Virus record (IMG/VR): IMGVR_UViG_3300042922_001182
Coordinates: 174,985 to 238,984 of that record
Origin: a virus
Length of the DNA: 64,000 nucleotides
Reading direction: 5' to 3' (one strand)
Shown: piece by piece, positions 32,146 through 40,897 of the stretch
Layout: every line of letters begins with the position of its first letter
Position numbering within the stretch: the first letter of the stretch is position 1
Made by a program: the position numbers and the translations under genes
Notes under the pieces: model-generated
The model's database searches: none
Seen by the model: the letters and a program-made list of their open reading frames with translations, nothing else
What the model was told of the DNA's origin: nothing

Positions 32146-34203
32146 TTGAAACTAACGGACAGCCAGAGAGAAGACCTGGACAGGCTCTTCGAATTCGTGC
32201 TCACCCTCGTCGTCAAGGACGAGTGGCAGGCCGAGGCCAACGAGACCGTCGAGTCGGCGAGGCTGGCCTACGAGTACATGGACGCCATCCTTGGCGTGGA
32301 CGGCAGGACCGAGGCGGAGAGGCAGCTGCTTATCTCCTCGTACGTCGAGCCCAATCCCTACTACAAGAAGCTGCAGGACGACCACGGCATCTCGCCGTTC
32401 GAGGCCAGGTCGGCCAAGAACTTCCAGATCCTCAGCTACGAGCGATTCATCCTCCCGCAGGCCAGGTACGCCGTCTTCCTGGACGAGTACTACAAGGTGA
32501 TGAGGTACTTCACGGCCGTCCTCTACACGAAGGCGTTCGAGTCCGACCTCCTCTACCCCAACTTCTGCAGGCTCTACATCACGATGATGGCGATCCTCCG
32601 GTACCTGGACGCGTCCATGGACCAGACCGGCAACATCGACTTCCTGAGCTCCAGCGCCCTGGAGAACATGCTCAAGTCCCACGGCCTGGGCATCCTGACC
32701 ACCCTCCCCGCCGTGTACCAGCGGAAGGTGCTGAAGAACCTGACGGAGCTCATCCGATTCAAGGGAACGACGACCGCCATCGAGCGCATCGTGGACCTGT
32801 TCGGCTTCAGCGGCGTCTTCATCTACCGTCACTACCTCTTCAAGGACTACCCGAGAGACGAGGCGGGCGCGATCGTCGACTGGTCCTCCCCCGACATCAG
32901 GTTCCTCAAGATCCGGCACGACGCCGAGGACGTCGAGAGGGAGATCCCCGACGCGGCGTCCGACAGCTACGACTTCTTCACTGGGCGCGATCCCTACTGG
33001 CAGTGCAGCCGCGAGGAGCTGCTGGCGAAGGACTTCAACCTCCTGGCCACCAAGTACATCTCCATCGGCTCGACGCTGGACTTCGTCGGCACGGCCCTTG
33101 AGCTGTCCTACTTCAGGACGCTCATCAACCGCATCGAGACGACGGGCATCCCGGCGCACCTCCAGTTCCTCAACGAGAAGATCTCGGCGGAGGAGATCAA
33201 GGTCTACGATGCCCTCATCGCGGCGCAGATCCTCGTCACGAGGTTCCTCGGCTTCAACGATACCATCATCACGAGCGAGACCGGGGTGGCGACCGTCTAC
33301 GGGTACTCCTTCGACCAGGCCGACAAGTTCGAGATCGACGGGGTCAGCGACGTCGTCGACCCGGCCACGCTGCCGAAGGCCGACGAGCAGGCGTTCATCG
33401 AAACGTACCGGCGAAACAACATCTACCGTAGGGCCTTCGAGAGAATCACAGCAGGGACGCAGGACTACGAGACCTACAAGGAGCTCGCCAGGATCCACAA
33501 GGTGAAGTTCATCGCGCAGTACCAGTCGGCGGTCTTCGACGGCTTCGCGACGTACTCCGCGTACCTCCTCACCAGGAACCCGGACCTGCACAAGTACGTC
33601 GAGGAGGCCCTGGTGCTCACCGAGGACCAGGACGTCGACGTGGAGGCCACGAGGAACATCATCGTCGATCGGCTCTCGGAGATCGTCACCTCGCTGGACA
33701 ACTACCTCGACCTTGAGGACGGCGCGTTGAACATCTTCGCCTCGGCCAACTCGGCCCTGGTGGACCAGATCAAGGTCTACATGCGCCAGGTGGTCCAGCT
33801 GTTCAAGTCCTACACCGTGGACCTGCGCGACTTCGTCGTGACCTACATGGTGAAGGGCGACCCCTTCAACACCGGCATCCACTGGCGCGAGAGGAAGACG
33901 CTCACCTCCGAGCTCTGGAAGGCGGACGACGCCTCGGAGCACGCCTACGACAGGTTCTCCATCATCATCCCCGTACAGAGGGGCACGATCGACCACATGG
34001 TCTTCGAGGACGAGCTCTGGATCACCTCCAGGGTGCGTAAGCGAGACGACGCGGCGTTCAGCGACGACAGGACCATCACCGCCAGCACGGCGAGGGCCGA
34101 CCTGCTGCCGCTCAGCGACGACAGGAAGACCCACGGCTTCTTCCAGAGGGCGGACGGCCTGACGGGAATGCACGACACGTTCACCATCACGGTGATACCA
34201 TAA
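32146..34203 (+). CDS. Putative tail/baseplate structural protein, 685 aa
   Basis: TTG 32146 is favoured because GGGGGTG (32133-32139) then serves as ribosome site; GTG 32137 is in frame too. The large helical N-terminal half contains a segment (about residues 190-230) ending in ELIRFKGTTTAIERIVDLFG, a pattern common in phage tail protein I/baseplate wedge proteins. The C-terminal 110 residues are beta-rich and may bind a fibre. It is paired with the 266-aa protein. Arg codon AGG is used heavily. Virion function is inferred. Confidence 0.75.
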   Translation: MKLTDSQREDLDRLFEFVLTLVVKDEWQAEANETVESARLAYEYMDAILGVDGRTEAERQLLISSYVEPNPYYKKLQDDHGISPFEARSAKNFQILSYERFILPQARYAVFLDEYYKVMRYFTAVLYTKAFESDLLYPNFCRLYITMMAILRYLDASMDQTGNIDFLSSSALENMLKSHGLGILTTLPAVYQRKVLKNLTELIRFKGTTTAIERIVDLFGFSGVFIYRHYLFKDYPRDEAGAIVDWSSPDIRFLKIRHDAEDVEREIPDAASDSYDFFTGRDPYWQCSREELLAKDFNLLATKYISIGSTLDFVGTALELSYFRTLINRIETTGIPAHLQFLNEKISAEEIKVYDALIAAQILVTRFLGFNDTIITSETGVATVYGYSFDQADKFEIDGVSDVVDPATLPKADEQAFIETYRRNNIYRRAFERITAGTQDYETYKELARIHKVKFIAQYQSAVFDGFATYSAYLLTRNPDLHKYVEEALVLTEDQDVDVEATRNIIVDRLSEIVTSLDNYLDLEDGALNIFASANSALVDQIKVYMRQVVQLFKSYTVDLRDFVVTYMVKGDPFNTGIHWRERKTLTSELWKADDASEHAYDRFSIIIPVQRGTIDHMVFEDELWITSRVRKRDDAAFSDDRTITASTARADLLPLSDDRKTHGFFQRADGLTGMHDTFTITVIP

Positions 34204-34221
34204 GAAAGGAAGAGTAAAGGG

Positions 34222-35022
34222 ATGCAGAAGAAGGAGAACATCGTCGTCAAGACCTTCAAGGAGCTGCTCAAGCTCCGGGAGAAGGTCGTCGGCCTGACGG
34301 CAGAGGCGGTGGGCGCCACCGTCAGCGCCTACGAGAGGCAGCCGATGGGCGGCGCCCTGACGACCGGCCACAAGAAGAACAAGATCATCATCAGGGACGC
34401 CATCACCAACGAGATCCTCCTGGAGGACTGGCCCAACCTGATCGTGCTCCGTGGGCGCACCTACGCCCTGGAGAAGCTGTTCGCCGACCCCATCGGCGCC
34501 TCAGGCACCAACCCGGCGTACGTCAACAACCTGAACCGCAAGATCGCCCTCTTCTCGATCGGCGACGGCGGGGCCCCCTCGGCCGACCCCTTCAACCCCA
34601 CGCCCCCTGAGCCGCTGGACCAGGCGCTCGGCAACCGCATTCCGTTCAGGACGGTGGACTCCAGGGACGCGGCCACCAACCTCAGCGTCCCCGAGCAGTC
34701 GATGTACTACCAGTCCGTCGTCACCAACCTGAACGACGGCGCCCCGTACACCCTGACGAAGTACTACGCCAAGACGTTCGACGTGGCCGACCCCGAGTGG
34801 GGCCTGGACACGGCGAACAACGAGGTGTACAAGAAGATCGTCCTCCGCATCAGCGACAAGGACGCCCGCAACCTCGGCGTGAACGAGATCATGCTCATGA
34901 TCGCCGAGTGGACCGGGAGCACCTACGCGGACATCGAGGCGTACTCCATCATCACCTTCCCGACGGAGTCGCTCCTGGACCCCACGAAGCAGCTCATCAT
35001 CGAGTACTACGTCTACTCCTAG
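34222..35022 (+). CDS. Putative tail/baseplate structural protein, 266 aa
   Basis: It starts 18 bases after the 685-aa gene, with AAAGGAAGAG upstream. A helical N-terminus is followed by a long beta-rich body with many short strands and a terminal IIEYYVYS. No enzyme motif. The order, large helical protein then beta-rich protein, resembles baseplate wedge/fibre-connector gene pairs in large phages. Inference from neighbour and composition only. Confidence 0.7.
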   Translation: MQKKENIVVKTFKELLKLREKVVGLTAEAVGATVSAYERQPMGGALTTGHKKNKIIIRDAITNEILLEDWPNLIVLRGRTYALEKLFADPIGASGTNPAYVNNLNRKIALFSIGDGGAPSADPFNPTPPEPLDQALGNRIPFRTVDSRDAATNLSVPEQSMYYQSVVTNLNDGAPYTLTKYYAKTFDVADPEWGLDTANNEVYKKIVLRISDKDARNLGVNEIMLMIAEWTGSTYADIEAYSIITFPTESLLDPTKQLIIEYYVYS

Positions 35023-35036
35023 GCGATCATCAAGCA

Positions 35037-35082
35037 CATATTATAGACCGGCAAGCCTTCGGGCTTGCCGGTTTCCGTTTTC
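35037..35082 (+). promoter_or_regulatory. CATATTAT element fused to a terminator hairpin
   Basis: CACATATTATAG (35035-35046) runs straight into the stem ACCGGCAAGCC / GGCTTGCCGGT (35047-35057, 35062-35072), with a TTCG loop and the tail TTTCCGTTTT. The promoter-like element and the terminator for the 34222 gene therefore overlap. A transcript from the element would begin within the hairpin. Confidence 0.65.
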
Positions 35083-35101
35083 GCCCTATAGGAGGCTAGA
35101 C

Positions 35102-35578
35102 ATGATCGCAGACATCGCCCGTCAGGACGACGTGGAGACGAAGACCCTGGTCCTCTACAGGGCCGCCATGGACTTCAAGCCCTCGCGGCACAGCATGCTC
35201 ACCCACCTCGTCGGCAAGGTGGTCAAGGATGAGGTTTACTACGTTTCCTACATGGCCCGCATGGCGGCCAAGTGGGGCGTTCAGCTCTACCTCCGCTCCT
35301 CCGAGCTGAAGATCTACAGGATCGAGGCGAGCCACGCCTACGGGTGGAGCCGACAGTACCAGAACTGGGACGAGAAGAAGCTCTGGCGGTCCGGAGAGAA
35401 GATGCCGGAGGACGGATTCACGATCGTCCGCAGCACCCGCGAGGCCTCTCGCGAGGCCCACTGCGAGCTGATCACGCCGCCGGAGCTCATCGTCCCCAAG
35501 ATGGCGATCATCACTTACGATGAGCTCTCCCCCGAAGAGACGAAGCGCTACCTCATTGATGCGTCCTACAGGTGCTAG
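35102..35578 (+). CDS. Hypothetical protein, 158 aa
   Basis: TAGGAGG precedes ATG 35102. The protein is basic with many Arg/Lys and aromatic residues (segment near 70-95), alpha/beta, and has no motif. It is separated from 35696 by a 117-base gap. Function unknown. Confidence 0.8.
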   Translation: MIADIARQDDVETKTLVLYRAAMDFKPSRHSMLTHLVGKVVKDEVYYVSYMARMAAKWGVQLYLRSSELKIYRIEASHAYGWSRQYQNWDEKKLWRSGEKMPEDGFTIVRSTREASREAHCELITPPELIVPKMAIITYDELSPEETKRYLIDASYRC

Positions 35579-35695
35579 CAGGGGAAGAACAAATCTTCTG
35601 AAGAGAAAGAAAAAAAACGCGGATCCGTTTGGAACCCGTGGGTTCTGGGTATGAAGGACGGGGCGAGAGGTCGCCCCCACTAGAAAGGAGGAGTC
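35579..35695 (+). other. Intergenic gap with two short inverted repeats
   Basis: The gap holds an A-rich stretch, GAACCC-GT-GGGTTC (35632-35645) and GGGGCGA-GAGG-TCGCCCC (35660-35677), then GGAGGAG before the TTG at 35696. There is no T-run and no TATTAT element. The second hairpin lies just upstream of the ribosome site and could affect translation of the next gene. Confidence 0.45.
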
Positions 35696-36430
35696 TTGCA
35701 GTTCCAGGTGATCAACAAAGGCACGGGTGAGGAGGTCATCCTGATAGGGGTGGAGAGCAGGGAAGAGATCTACGAACGTCTCTTCAAAATGCAGGGATTC
35801 ACTATCAACGGACTCGATGAGAATGGGTTCGACAGCAAGGTCGAGCACTTCCTCAGAAGCACGTCCAAGCTGCACAGGGACGACACCTGGTACCCCGAGG
35901 ACGAGACCCACACCGTCCCCCGGCAGGTGGCGGACGTGGTCTGGCCGAAGGGGGCCAGCGGCCCCTCGGTCCACTACAGGGTGAATGGGTCGGCGTCCGT
36001 CCGGAGGTGCTCCGTGGAGGTCTGGTACGGCTGGGCGTTCTCCTACCGGTGCCGCCCGCGCACGGGACCGCCCCCGGCCCACGCGGCCCCCGACTGGGAC
36101 CCCCTGGTGGACGCCATCGGGGCGGTGATCAACAACTCCTCCCCGCTGATGCGAGAACCGGCGGAGCCGTGGGGAGGCGTTAGCTTCCACACCCTGCTAC
36201 AGATGATCACCGGGAGGCTCCGCTTCCTCCCTAGGGGGACCAAGCAGCACGACCTATGGCCCGGGACCGAGGGCAAGCTCGTCCAGCGCCTCCGCAGCCA
36301 GGAGTTCATCGTCAGGCTGGCGGAGCGCCAGAACATCTACTACCACCTTGACAAGCAGTCGGCCACCTTCATGCGCGTCCCGGGAACGGGACGCCCGATG
36401 AGCCGCGACCAGAGAGGAGAAACAACTTGA
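35696..36430 (+). CDS. Hypothetical protein, 244 aa
   Basis: TTG 35696 follows AAAGGAGGAG. Two parts: an N-terminal alpha/beta segment of about 75 residues and a later Trp/Pro/Arg-rich region (near 85-140). No recognised motif. Its stop overlaps the start of 36427. Function unknown. Confidence 0.75.
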   Translation: MQFQVINKGTGEEVILIGVESREEIYERLFKMQGFTINGLDENGFDSKVEHFLRSTSKLHRDDTWYPEDETHTVPRQVADVVWPKGASGPSVHYRVNGSASVRRCSVEVWYGWAFSYRCRPRTGPPPAHAAPDWDPLVDAIGAVINNSSPLMREPAEPWGGVSFHTLLQMITGRLRFLPRGTKQHDLWPGTEGKLVQRLRSQEFIVRLAERQNIYYHLDKQSATFMRVPGTGRPMSRDQRGETT

Positions 36431-36825
36431 TCCGTTTCATGACCCAGGCCCAGCTCGAAGCCGACAGGGAGAACCTGCAGCCGAGCGTCTACACCTCCAT
36501 CGTCCACCGCATCGACGAGCTCGCCACCTTCGACGAAGACCCGGCCTTCCACGGGCCGATCGTCTTCCTGGAGGACAGCGACCCCCTGGACGACCTGACC
36601 GCCTTCGGGGTGAGCAAGGAGCAGCGCGGGCTGTACGGCCCCGCCATCGACGGCGTCCACCTCTACGACAACGGCCTCGTCTGGATGGCCACCTTCCTGG
36701 TCGGCGTCGGCAAGAGCGGCACCGGCTCCGGGGTGGACGTCTTCGTCCACGACACCCACCCGGCCATGAACGAGGCCGTCCGGCAGAACCTGCTGGCGAT
36801 CTACAGGAAGGCAGGCGGTCGATGA
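36427..36825 (+). CDS. Hypothetical protein, 132 aa
   Basis: TTG 36427 after GAGAGGAGAAA overlaps the previous stop. Alpha/beta protein with an acidic middle and no motif. ATGA overlap with 36822 indicates coupling. Function unknown. Confidence 0.75.
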   Translation: MIRFMTQAQLEADRENLQPSVYTSIVHRIDELATFDEDPAFHGPIVFLEDSDPLDDLTAFGVSKEQRGLYGPAIDGVHLYDNGLVWMATFLVGVGKSGTGSGVDVFVHDTHPAMNEAVRQNLLAIYRKAGGR

Positions 36826-37502
36826 AGAAGACCATCGAGTTCGCGCAGGACCTCGGCGACCTGGCCCTTGAGGTGGGGCGCATGGCCCAGGACAAGGAGA
36901 ACGAGCACCGCACGGAGGACGCCAAGATCGCCATCAAGCTGGTCGAGCTCCTCCAGGCCATCGCGGCGGCCCCCACGGGCCGTCTGGAGGCGGCCTTCAA
37001 CAACATGAACGCCAAGGCTGCCCTCAAGGGCGCCTTGGCGCGTTCCAAGCACGCGATCAGGTTCGAGGAGCTCCCCCCGGAGACCACCGGGCTGATGATC
37101 GGCGCTGGTCCGCGCATGTGGACCAGCGGCTCCATGGGGGCCAACATGTACCCCTACCGCTACGACGAGAAGGGCAGATTGGTGCCCGTGTCGGAGGACG
37201 ACCGCTGGATGTTCCAGGACTCCATCGATCACGGTTTCTCCGTCATCAACCTCCTCCCCGTCGGGCCACACGGCCCCGGGATGGCTCGCACCCTGACGAC
37301 CGGGGACCTCCTCTCCGTCCTGGCCCCGGACATCCAGGTCCGCGTCGTCAGCGGGGAGCTTGAGCTCACCTGGGGGCACATGGACCAGAAGGAGGTCTAC
37401 GTCGTGGACCCGTCCGACCTGACCCAGGAGCTCCCCTGGATCCCCGACCCCTACGAGTCGGTGGACAGCTCCAACCCCGCCAAGACCAAGGAGATCACCT
37501 AG
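36822..37502 (+). CDS. Hypothetical protein, 226 aa
   Basis: ATG 36822 overlaps the previous stop. The first 70 residues are helical and charged, like a coiled coil. The rest is mixed, with a Met/Gly-rich stretch near 85-105. It directly precedes the second GHKL ATPase (one base between stop and ATG), in the position that the 379-aa repeat protein has before copy 1. Function unknown. Confidence 0.8.
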   Translation: MKKTIEFAQDLGDLALEVGRMAQDKENEHRTEDAKIAIKLVELLQAIAAAPTGRLEAAFNNMNAKAALKGALARSKHAIRFEELPPETTGLMIGAGPRMWTSGSMGANMYPYRYDEKGRLVPVSEDDRWMFQDSIDHGFSVINLLPVGPHGPGMARTLTTGDLLSVLAPDIQVRVVSGELELTWGHMDQKEVYVVDPSDLTQELPWIPDPYESVDSSNPAKTKEIT

Positions 37503-37503
37503 C

Positions 37504-39468
37504 ATGACGAAGAGCACCAAGGACTACACCAAGCTCGTCAACGAGCACAAGATCCGCAGCGGCATCCGCCGCGCCTTCACCGGCGAGGTCGGCGAGGTCG
37601 TCGCCGAGCTGCTGCAGAACTCCCAGCGGGCAGGTGCCCGCACCGTGGACGCCCGCACCGAGTACGAGGGGGAACCTTCGGTCCCGCAGATGAAGGCGGC
37701 GGCCCCCAAGATGAAGGGGGGACCCATGCCCAAGAGGGCTCCCTCACCCGCGCCCATCCCCAGCGCCGCGAAGAAGGCCGGTAGCGGGGAGTGGAAGGAT
37801 CAGGCCGCCGGACGTTTCTGCTACAGCGACGACGGCCACGGCCTCTCGCGTGGTAAGGACTCTTTCCACGACCTCCTGAGCATGGGGGACAGCGGCTACG
37901 ACCGCCCCGAGGTGGAGCAGCAGCATCCCATGGGCATCGGCATCAACTCCCTTTTGGCCCTGGAGGGCGTCAAGCGTGTGGTCCTCCGCTCCAACGGCCT
38001 CCGCCTGAGCATCGACACCCACTCCTGGTGGGAGGACGAGGGGTACTACACGACCTGGGCGGACCGCGTGGAGGCGGACCCCCTACCGGTGGACGGGCTC
38101 GCCATCGAGGCCGACCTGGCCCCCGGGGTCCTCTGGGAGTTCGAGAAGTGCTTCCTCCGCTACGATCGAGGCGATAGCGCGCTCCTAGCTGTCACCGGCT
38201 ACGGCGAGGTATTCGACGCCCTCCGGATCAACGGGGTTCAGGCCGACACCGCAATCCCCTCCGCCGTCCTTCCGTTCTCGTCGGAGCCGCTGGTCGACAC
38301 CGACTTCGACGGCTCGCGCCTCCGCGTCTGGCACGTGCCGCCGGAGAACCGCTACGACTACTCCAAGAAGAGCCTCGTGAGCTGGTATGGCCAGCTCATT
38401 CCCATTCACATCGAGGCGATGCAGTACCGCCAGCGGTTCTTCTTCCACCTCCAGGTCGGCTCCGGCACCCCCGTCACCCCCAAGAGCCCCACCCGGGACT
38501 CGATCGTGAAGGACGCCAAGTGGGACAAGCTCAACCGGGCCATCGTCGACGCCCTGTTCGCCTCCGCATCCGACGAGTCCAAGGTGGAGACGTGGACCGC
38601 AAAGGCTGTAAAGGCGCTCTACCATATCGACCGCATCCGCGCCTCACGCACCCTCTTCTTCGTGGCGGCCCCCGTCGATGAAGAGGCCATCAAGAAAGCG
38701 CAAACGCACGCGCACGACGGTTCCAGCTACGACGAGCCTCCGGATCTAGAGGTCTACCGCACCAAGGAGATCAGCCAGCTGATGACCATCTCCGGCGTCG
38801 TCCGGGTGATCGGCGGCGAGGGCAAGAAGGCGAAGAAGAAGAAGGAGGAGGAGAAGGGGTTCAAGGCGGAGAACCTCGGCTGCCTGGGCTCCTTCGCGCT
38901 CCCCGAGGGGACGGTCCTCCTGACCGACCTCCAGGTTCCAGACGGCTGGGAGGGTCGCCTGTTCGACCTGGAGGTCTCCCTGGACGCCGAGCCCTTCTTC
39001 GTCTGGGCTGACGCGTCCTTCTTCCGCTCCGCCAGCTGGCGGCTCGTGCCCCGGGACCACGGGACTGCGACGGACTGGAAGCCGCTCGCCAAGGACGCGT
39101 GGTTCCTGAAGGAGGACTTCCAGTACACCTTCGGCGACGTCAAGACCAGCGCGGTGGTGCTCGACGGCAACGTCAAGCGCTTCCTGAACGAATTCGGCGA
39201 CTACCTCATCTACCTCGGCGAGGACGACCAGGACGGCCAGGAGGAGAACCACTCCGACTGCATCGCCACCGCCATCCGAGAGTTCGTCGGCAAGGACGTC
39301 ATCGAGGAGGGCTTCACGATGCACACCCTCTCCATGATGTTCAAGAAGCTCACCGGTAAGAAGCAGGAGGTCGAGAGCATCAAGGTCAATCGCGACAAGG
39401 ACGGCAACATGACCAGCATCGACGTCGTCAGCACCACCGGGACCGCGCAGACCCTGCGCGTCCTTTAG
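37504..39468 (+). CDS. GHKL (Hsp90-like) ATPase, copy 2, 654 aa
   Basis: The N-box AELLQNSQRAG places E35 and N39 at the same positions as in copy 1. DDGHG and MGIGINSLL follow, so the ATP site is intact. Between N-box and DxGxG a Pro/Ala/Lys-rich insert of about 45 residues (near 55-100) is absent from copy 1. WYGQLIPI and PTRxxIV are shared, as is SxGLxLxxDTxxWW after the ATP site. A second low-complexity Lys/Glu stretch lies near residue 445. An ATP-driven clamp or chaperone role is inferred from the fold. Confidence 0.88.
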   Translation: MTKSTKDYTKLVNEHKIRSGIRRAFTGEVGEVVAELLQNSQRAGARTVDARTEYEGEPSVPQMKAAAPKMKGGPMPKRAPSPAPIPSAAKKAGSGEWKDQAAGRFCYSDDGHGLSRGKDSFHDLLSMGDSGYDRPEVEQQHPMGIGINSLLALEGVKRVVLRSNGLRLSIDTHSWWEDEGYYTTWADRVEADPLPVDGLAIEADLAPGVLWEFEKCFLRYDRGDSALLAVTGYGEVFDALRINGVQADTAIPSAVLPFSSEPLVDTDFDGSRLRVWHVPPENRYDYSKKSLVSWYGQLIPIHIEAMQYRQRFFFHLQVGSGTPVTPKSPTRDSIVKDAKWDKLNRAIVDALFASASDESKVETWTAKAVKALYHIDRIRASRTLFFVAAPVDEEAIKKAQTHAHDGSSYDEPPDLEVYRTKEISQLMTISGVVRVIGGEGKKAKKKKEEEKGFKAENLGCLGSFALPEGTVLLTDLQVPDGWEGRLFDLEVSLDAEPFFVWADASFFRSASWRLVPRDHGTATDWKPLAKDAWFLKEDFQYTFGDVKTSAVVLDGNVKRFLNEFGDYLIYLGEDDQDGQEENHSDCIATAIREFVGKDVIEEGFTMHTLSMMFKKLTGKKQEVESIKVNRDKDGNMTSIDVVSTTGTAQTLRVL

Positions 39469-39476
39469 CCAATCGA

Positions 39477-39498
39477 GGGAGGGGCCTGCGCCCCTCCC
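39477..39498 (+). other. Intergenic GC hairpin
   Basis: GGGAGGGGC (39477-39485), loop CTGC, GCCCCTCCC (39490-39498). No T-run follows; it may be a weak terminator or stabilise the GHKL mRNA end. Confidence 0.5.
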
Positions 39499-39517
39499 CC
39501 TTAGAAAAGAGGAAACC

Positions 39518-40897
39518 ATGGAAAACACCGGGCACCGCGAGGTCCAGGGGTACGAGGAGATACGCCAGGAGGCCGCGAAGGCCGACGAGCGCGGTAACGA
39601 GCTCTTTGCCCTCGCCTGGAGGCACCACGCGATCATCGAGGAGAACACGGAGGAGGGGGAGCGGGACTCCATCGGTCCGATCCTGGTCTTCCTCCCCAAG
39701 GGGGAGGAAGACAGCGACGAGGAGCTGGTCCGGATCACCGAGGACACCTTCGAGGAGCTGGTCTATGTCCCTGCGGTCAGGGCCTTCACCGGCATCATCA
39801 TCACCGGTGAGGAAGGCTTCGGGGTCGTGTTCCCCGAGGAGCGCCTGTCGCCGAGGGATGTCGAGCACCTCAAGACCGTCGCGACCGAGTACGGGGACCA
39901 GCAGGTCATCTCCCCCCTGGCGGGCTTCGGCACCCCCGAGGCCCAGGCCAAGGAGGCCCAGGACGTCATGACCCAACACCTGTTCCAGCACGGCGGCTTC
40001 TACGCCGTCGGCCCCGTCTGGACCTTCTCGAACTCTCGTAGCAAGGTCACTTACCGGGACGCCATGATCGCGGAGCGGATGACCCACGTCGTCGCCTGCG
40101 CCATCGAGGCTGGCCTCAAGGAAGGCCGGGAGGAGATCCTCAAGACGTCGGAGGCGCTGGCGCAGGCCCTCGGCTCGTACTCCTCCGTCCTCTCCAACGT
40201 CGCCATGGCCACCTTCTTCGCCCGCTTCCCGGGAGTGACCGGCGATTTCGGCCTCAAGGACAACGAGGCGTTCATCCACCTCGTGCGGAAGGTCGTCGAA
40301 GGCGGTGGCCTCTCTGTGGGGGCCGTGATCTACGCCAAGAGGGAGCTCGCCGAGCGCTCCGAGATGCAGGTCGCCGCCCTCCCGGAGGCGGTGTCGGAGG
40401 CTGGCGGCGCCGTGCCGGAGGACATGGTGCCAGTCTCCGTGACGGGCCTCGGGGCGGGCCACCACCCCCTTGACGAGGACGCGGTCGACATCCTGGAGGA
40501 GGCCGCGACGCTGATCGGCATCTCCGAGGTGATCAGCTCGTACCTGGATCAGCCCATCCTGCTCACCGCCTTCCTGTCAATGGAGCAGCTCCAATCCCTC
40601 AACCAGCGGCTCACCGGCCACATCCAGTGGCTGCAGTCCGGCTTCATGGCGGATGCCGCCGAGGCCCTGAAGGACAAAGACGAGGCCCGGCGTGGGGATC
40701 CCGATCCCATCCTGGTGCTCCAAGGCCCCAGCGGTGCCCCGATGCTCCTGACGTGCAAGTGCGTCCTGGATCGGGCGGGGATGAAGGTCGAGGGCCTCGA
40801 CAAGGTCCCCAATAAGGTCATCTACGAGATCGTCGGCATCGTGACCGACGTTGAAGAGAAAGGAAACGACGACAGTGGATCCGAATCGCAAGAGTAG
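39518..40897 (+). CDS. Hypothetical protein, paralogue of 40875-41780, 459 aa
   Basis: ATG 39518 follows AGAGGAAACC. The C-terminal 300 residues match the next gene in layout: an HGGFYAVGPVW segment, a helical region, a VSVTGLGA block and LLTCKCVLDRxG near the end. The N-terminal 150 residues are extra and acidic. No catalytic motif is evident. It follows the second GHKL ATPase and probably shares its transcript. The 23-base overlap with 40875 suggests coupled translation. Confidence 0.8.
   Translation: MENTGHREVQGYEEIRQEAAKADERGNELFALAWRHHAIIEENTEEGERDSIGPILVFLPKGEEDSDEELVRITEDTFEELVYVPAVRAFTGIIITGEEGFGVVFPEERLSPRDVEHLKTVATEYGDQQVISPLAGFGTPEAQAKEAQDVMTQHLFQHGGFYAVGPVWTFSNSRSKVTYRDAMIAERMTHVVACAIEAGLKEGREEILKTSEALAQALGSYSSVLSNVAMATFFARFPGVTGDFGLKDNEAFIHLVRKVVEGGGLSVGAVIYAKRELAERSEMQVAALPEAVSEAGGAVPEDMVPVSVTGLGAGHHPLDEDAVDILEEAATLIGISEVISSYLDQPILLTAFLSMEQLQSLNQRLTGHIQWLQSGFMADAAEALKDKDEARRGDPDPILVLQGPSGAPMLLTCKCVLDRAGMKVEGLDKVPNKVIYEIVGIVTDVEEKGNDDSGSESQE

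Noticed and set aside
32152-34371. 739-aa open frame on the minus strand
   Set aside because: It is the antisense shadow of the 685-aa structural gene. It is Val/Leu/Asp/Gly/His-rich, lacks a ribosome site and crosses a gene boundary. High G+C suppresses stops on the opposite strand.
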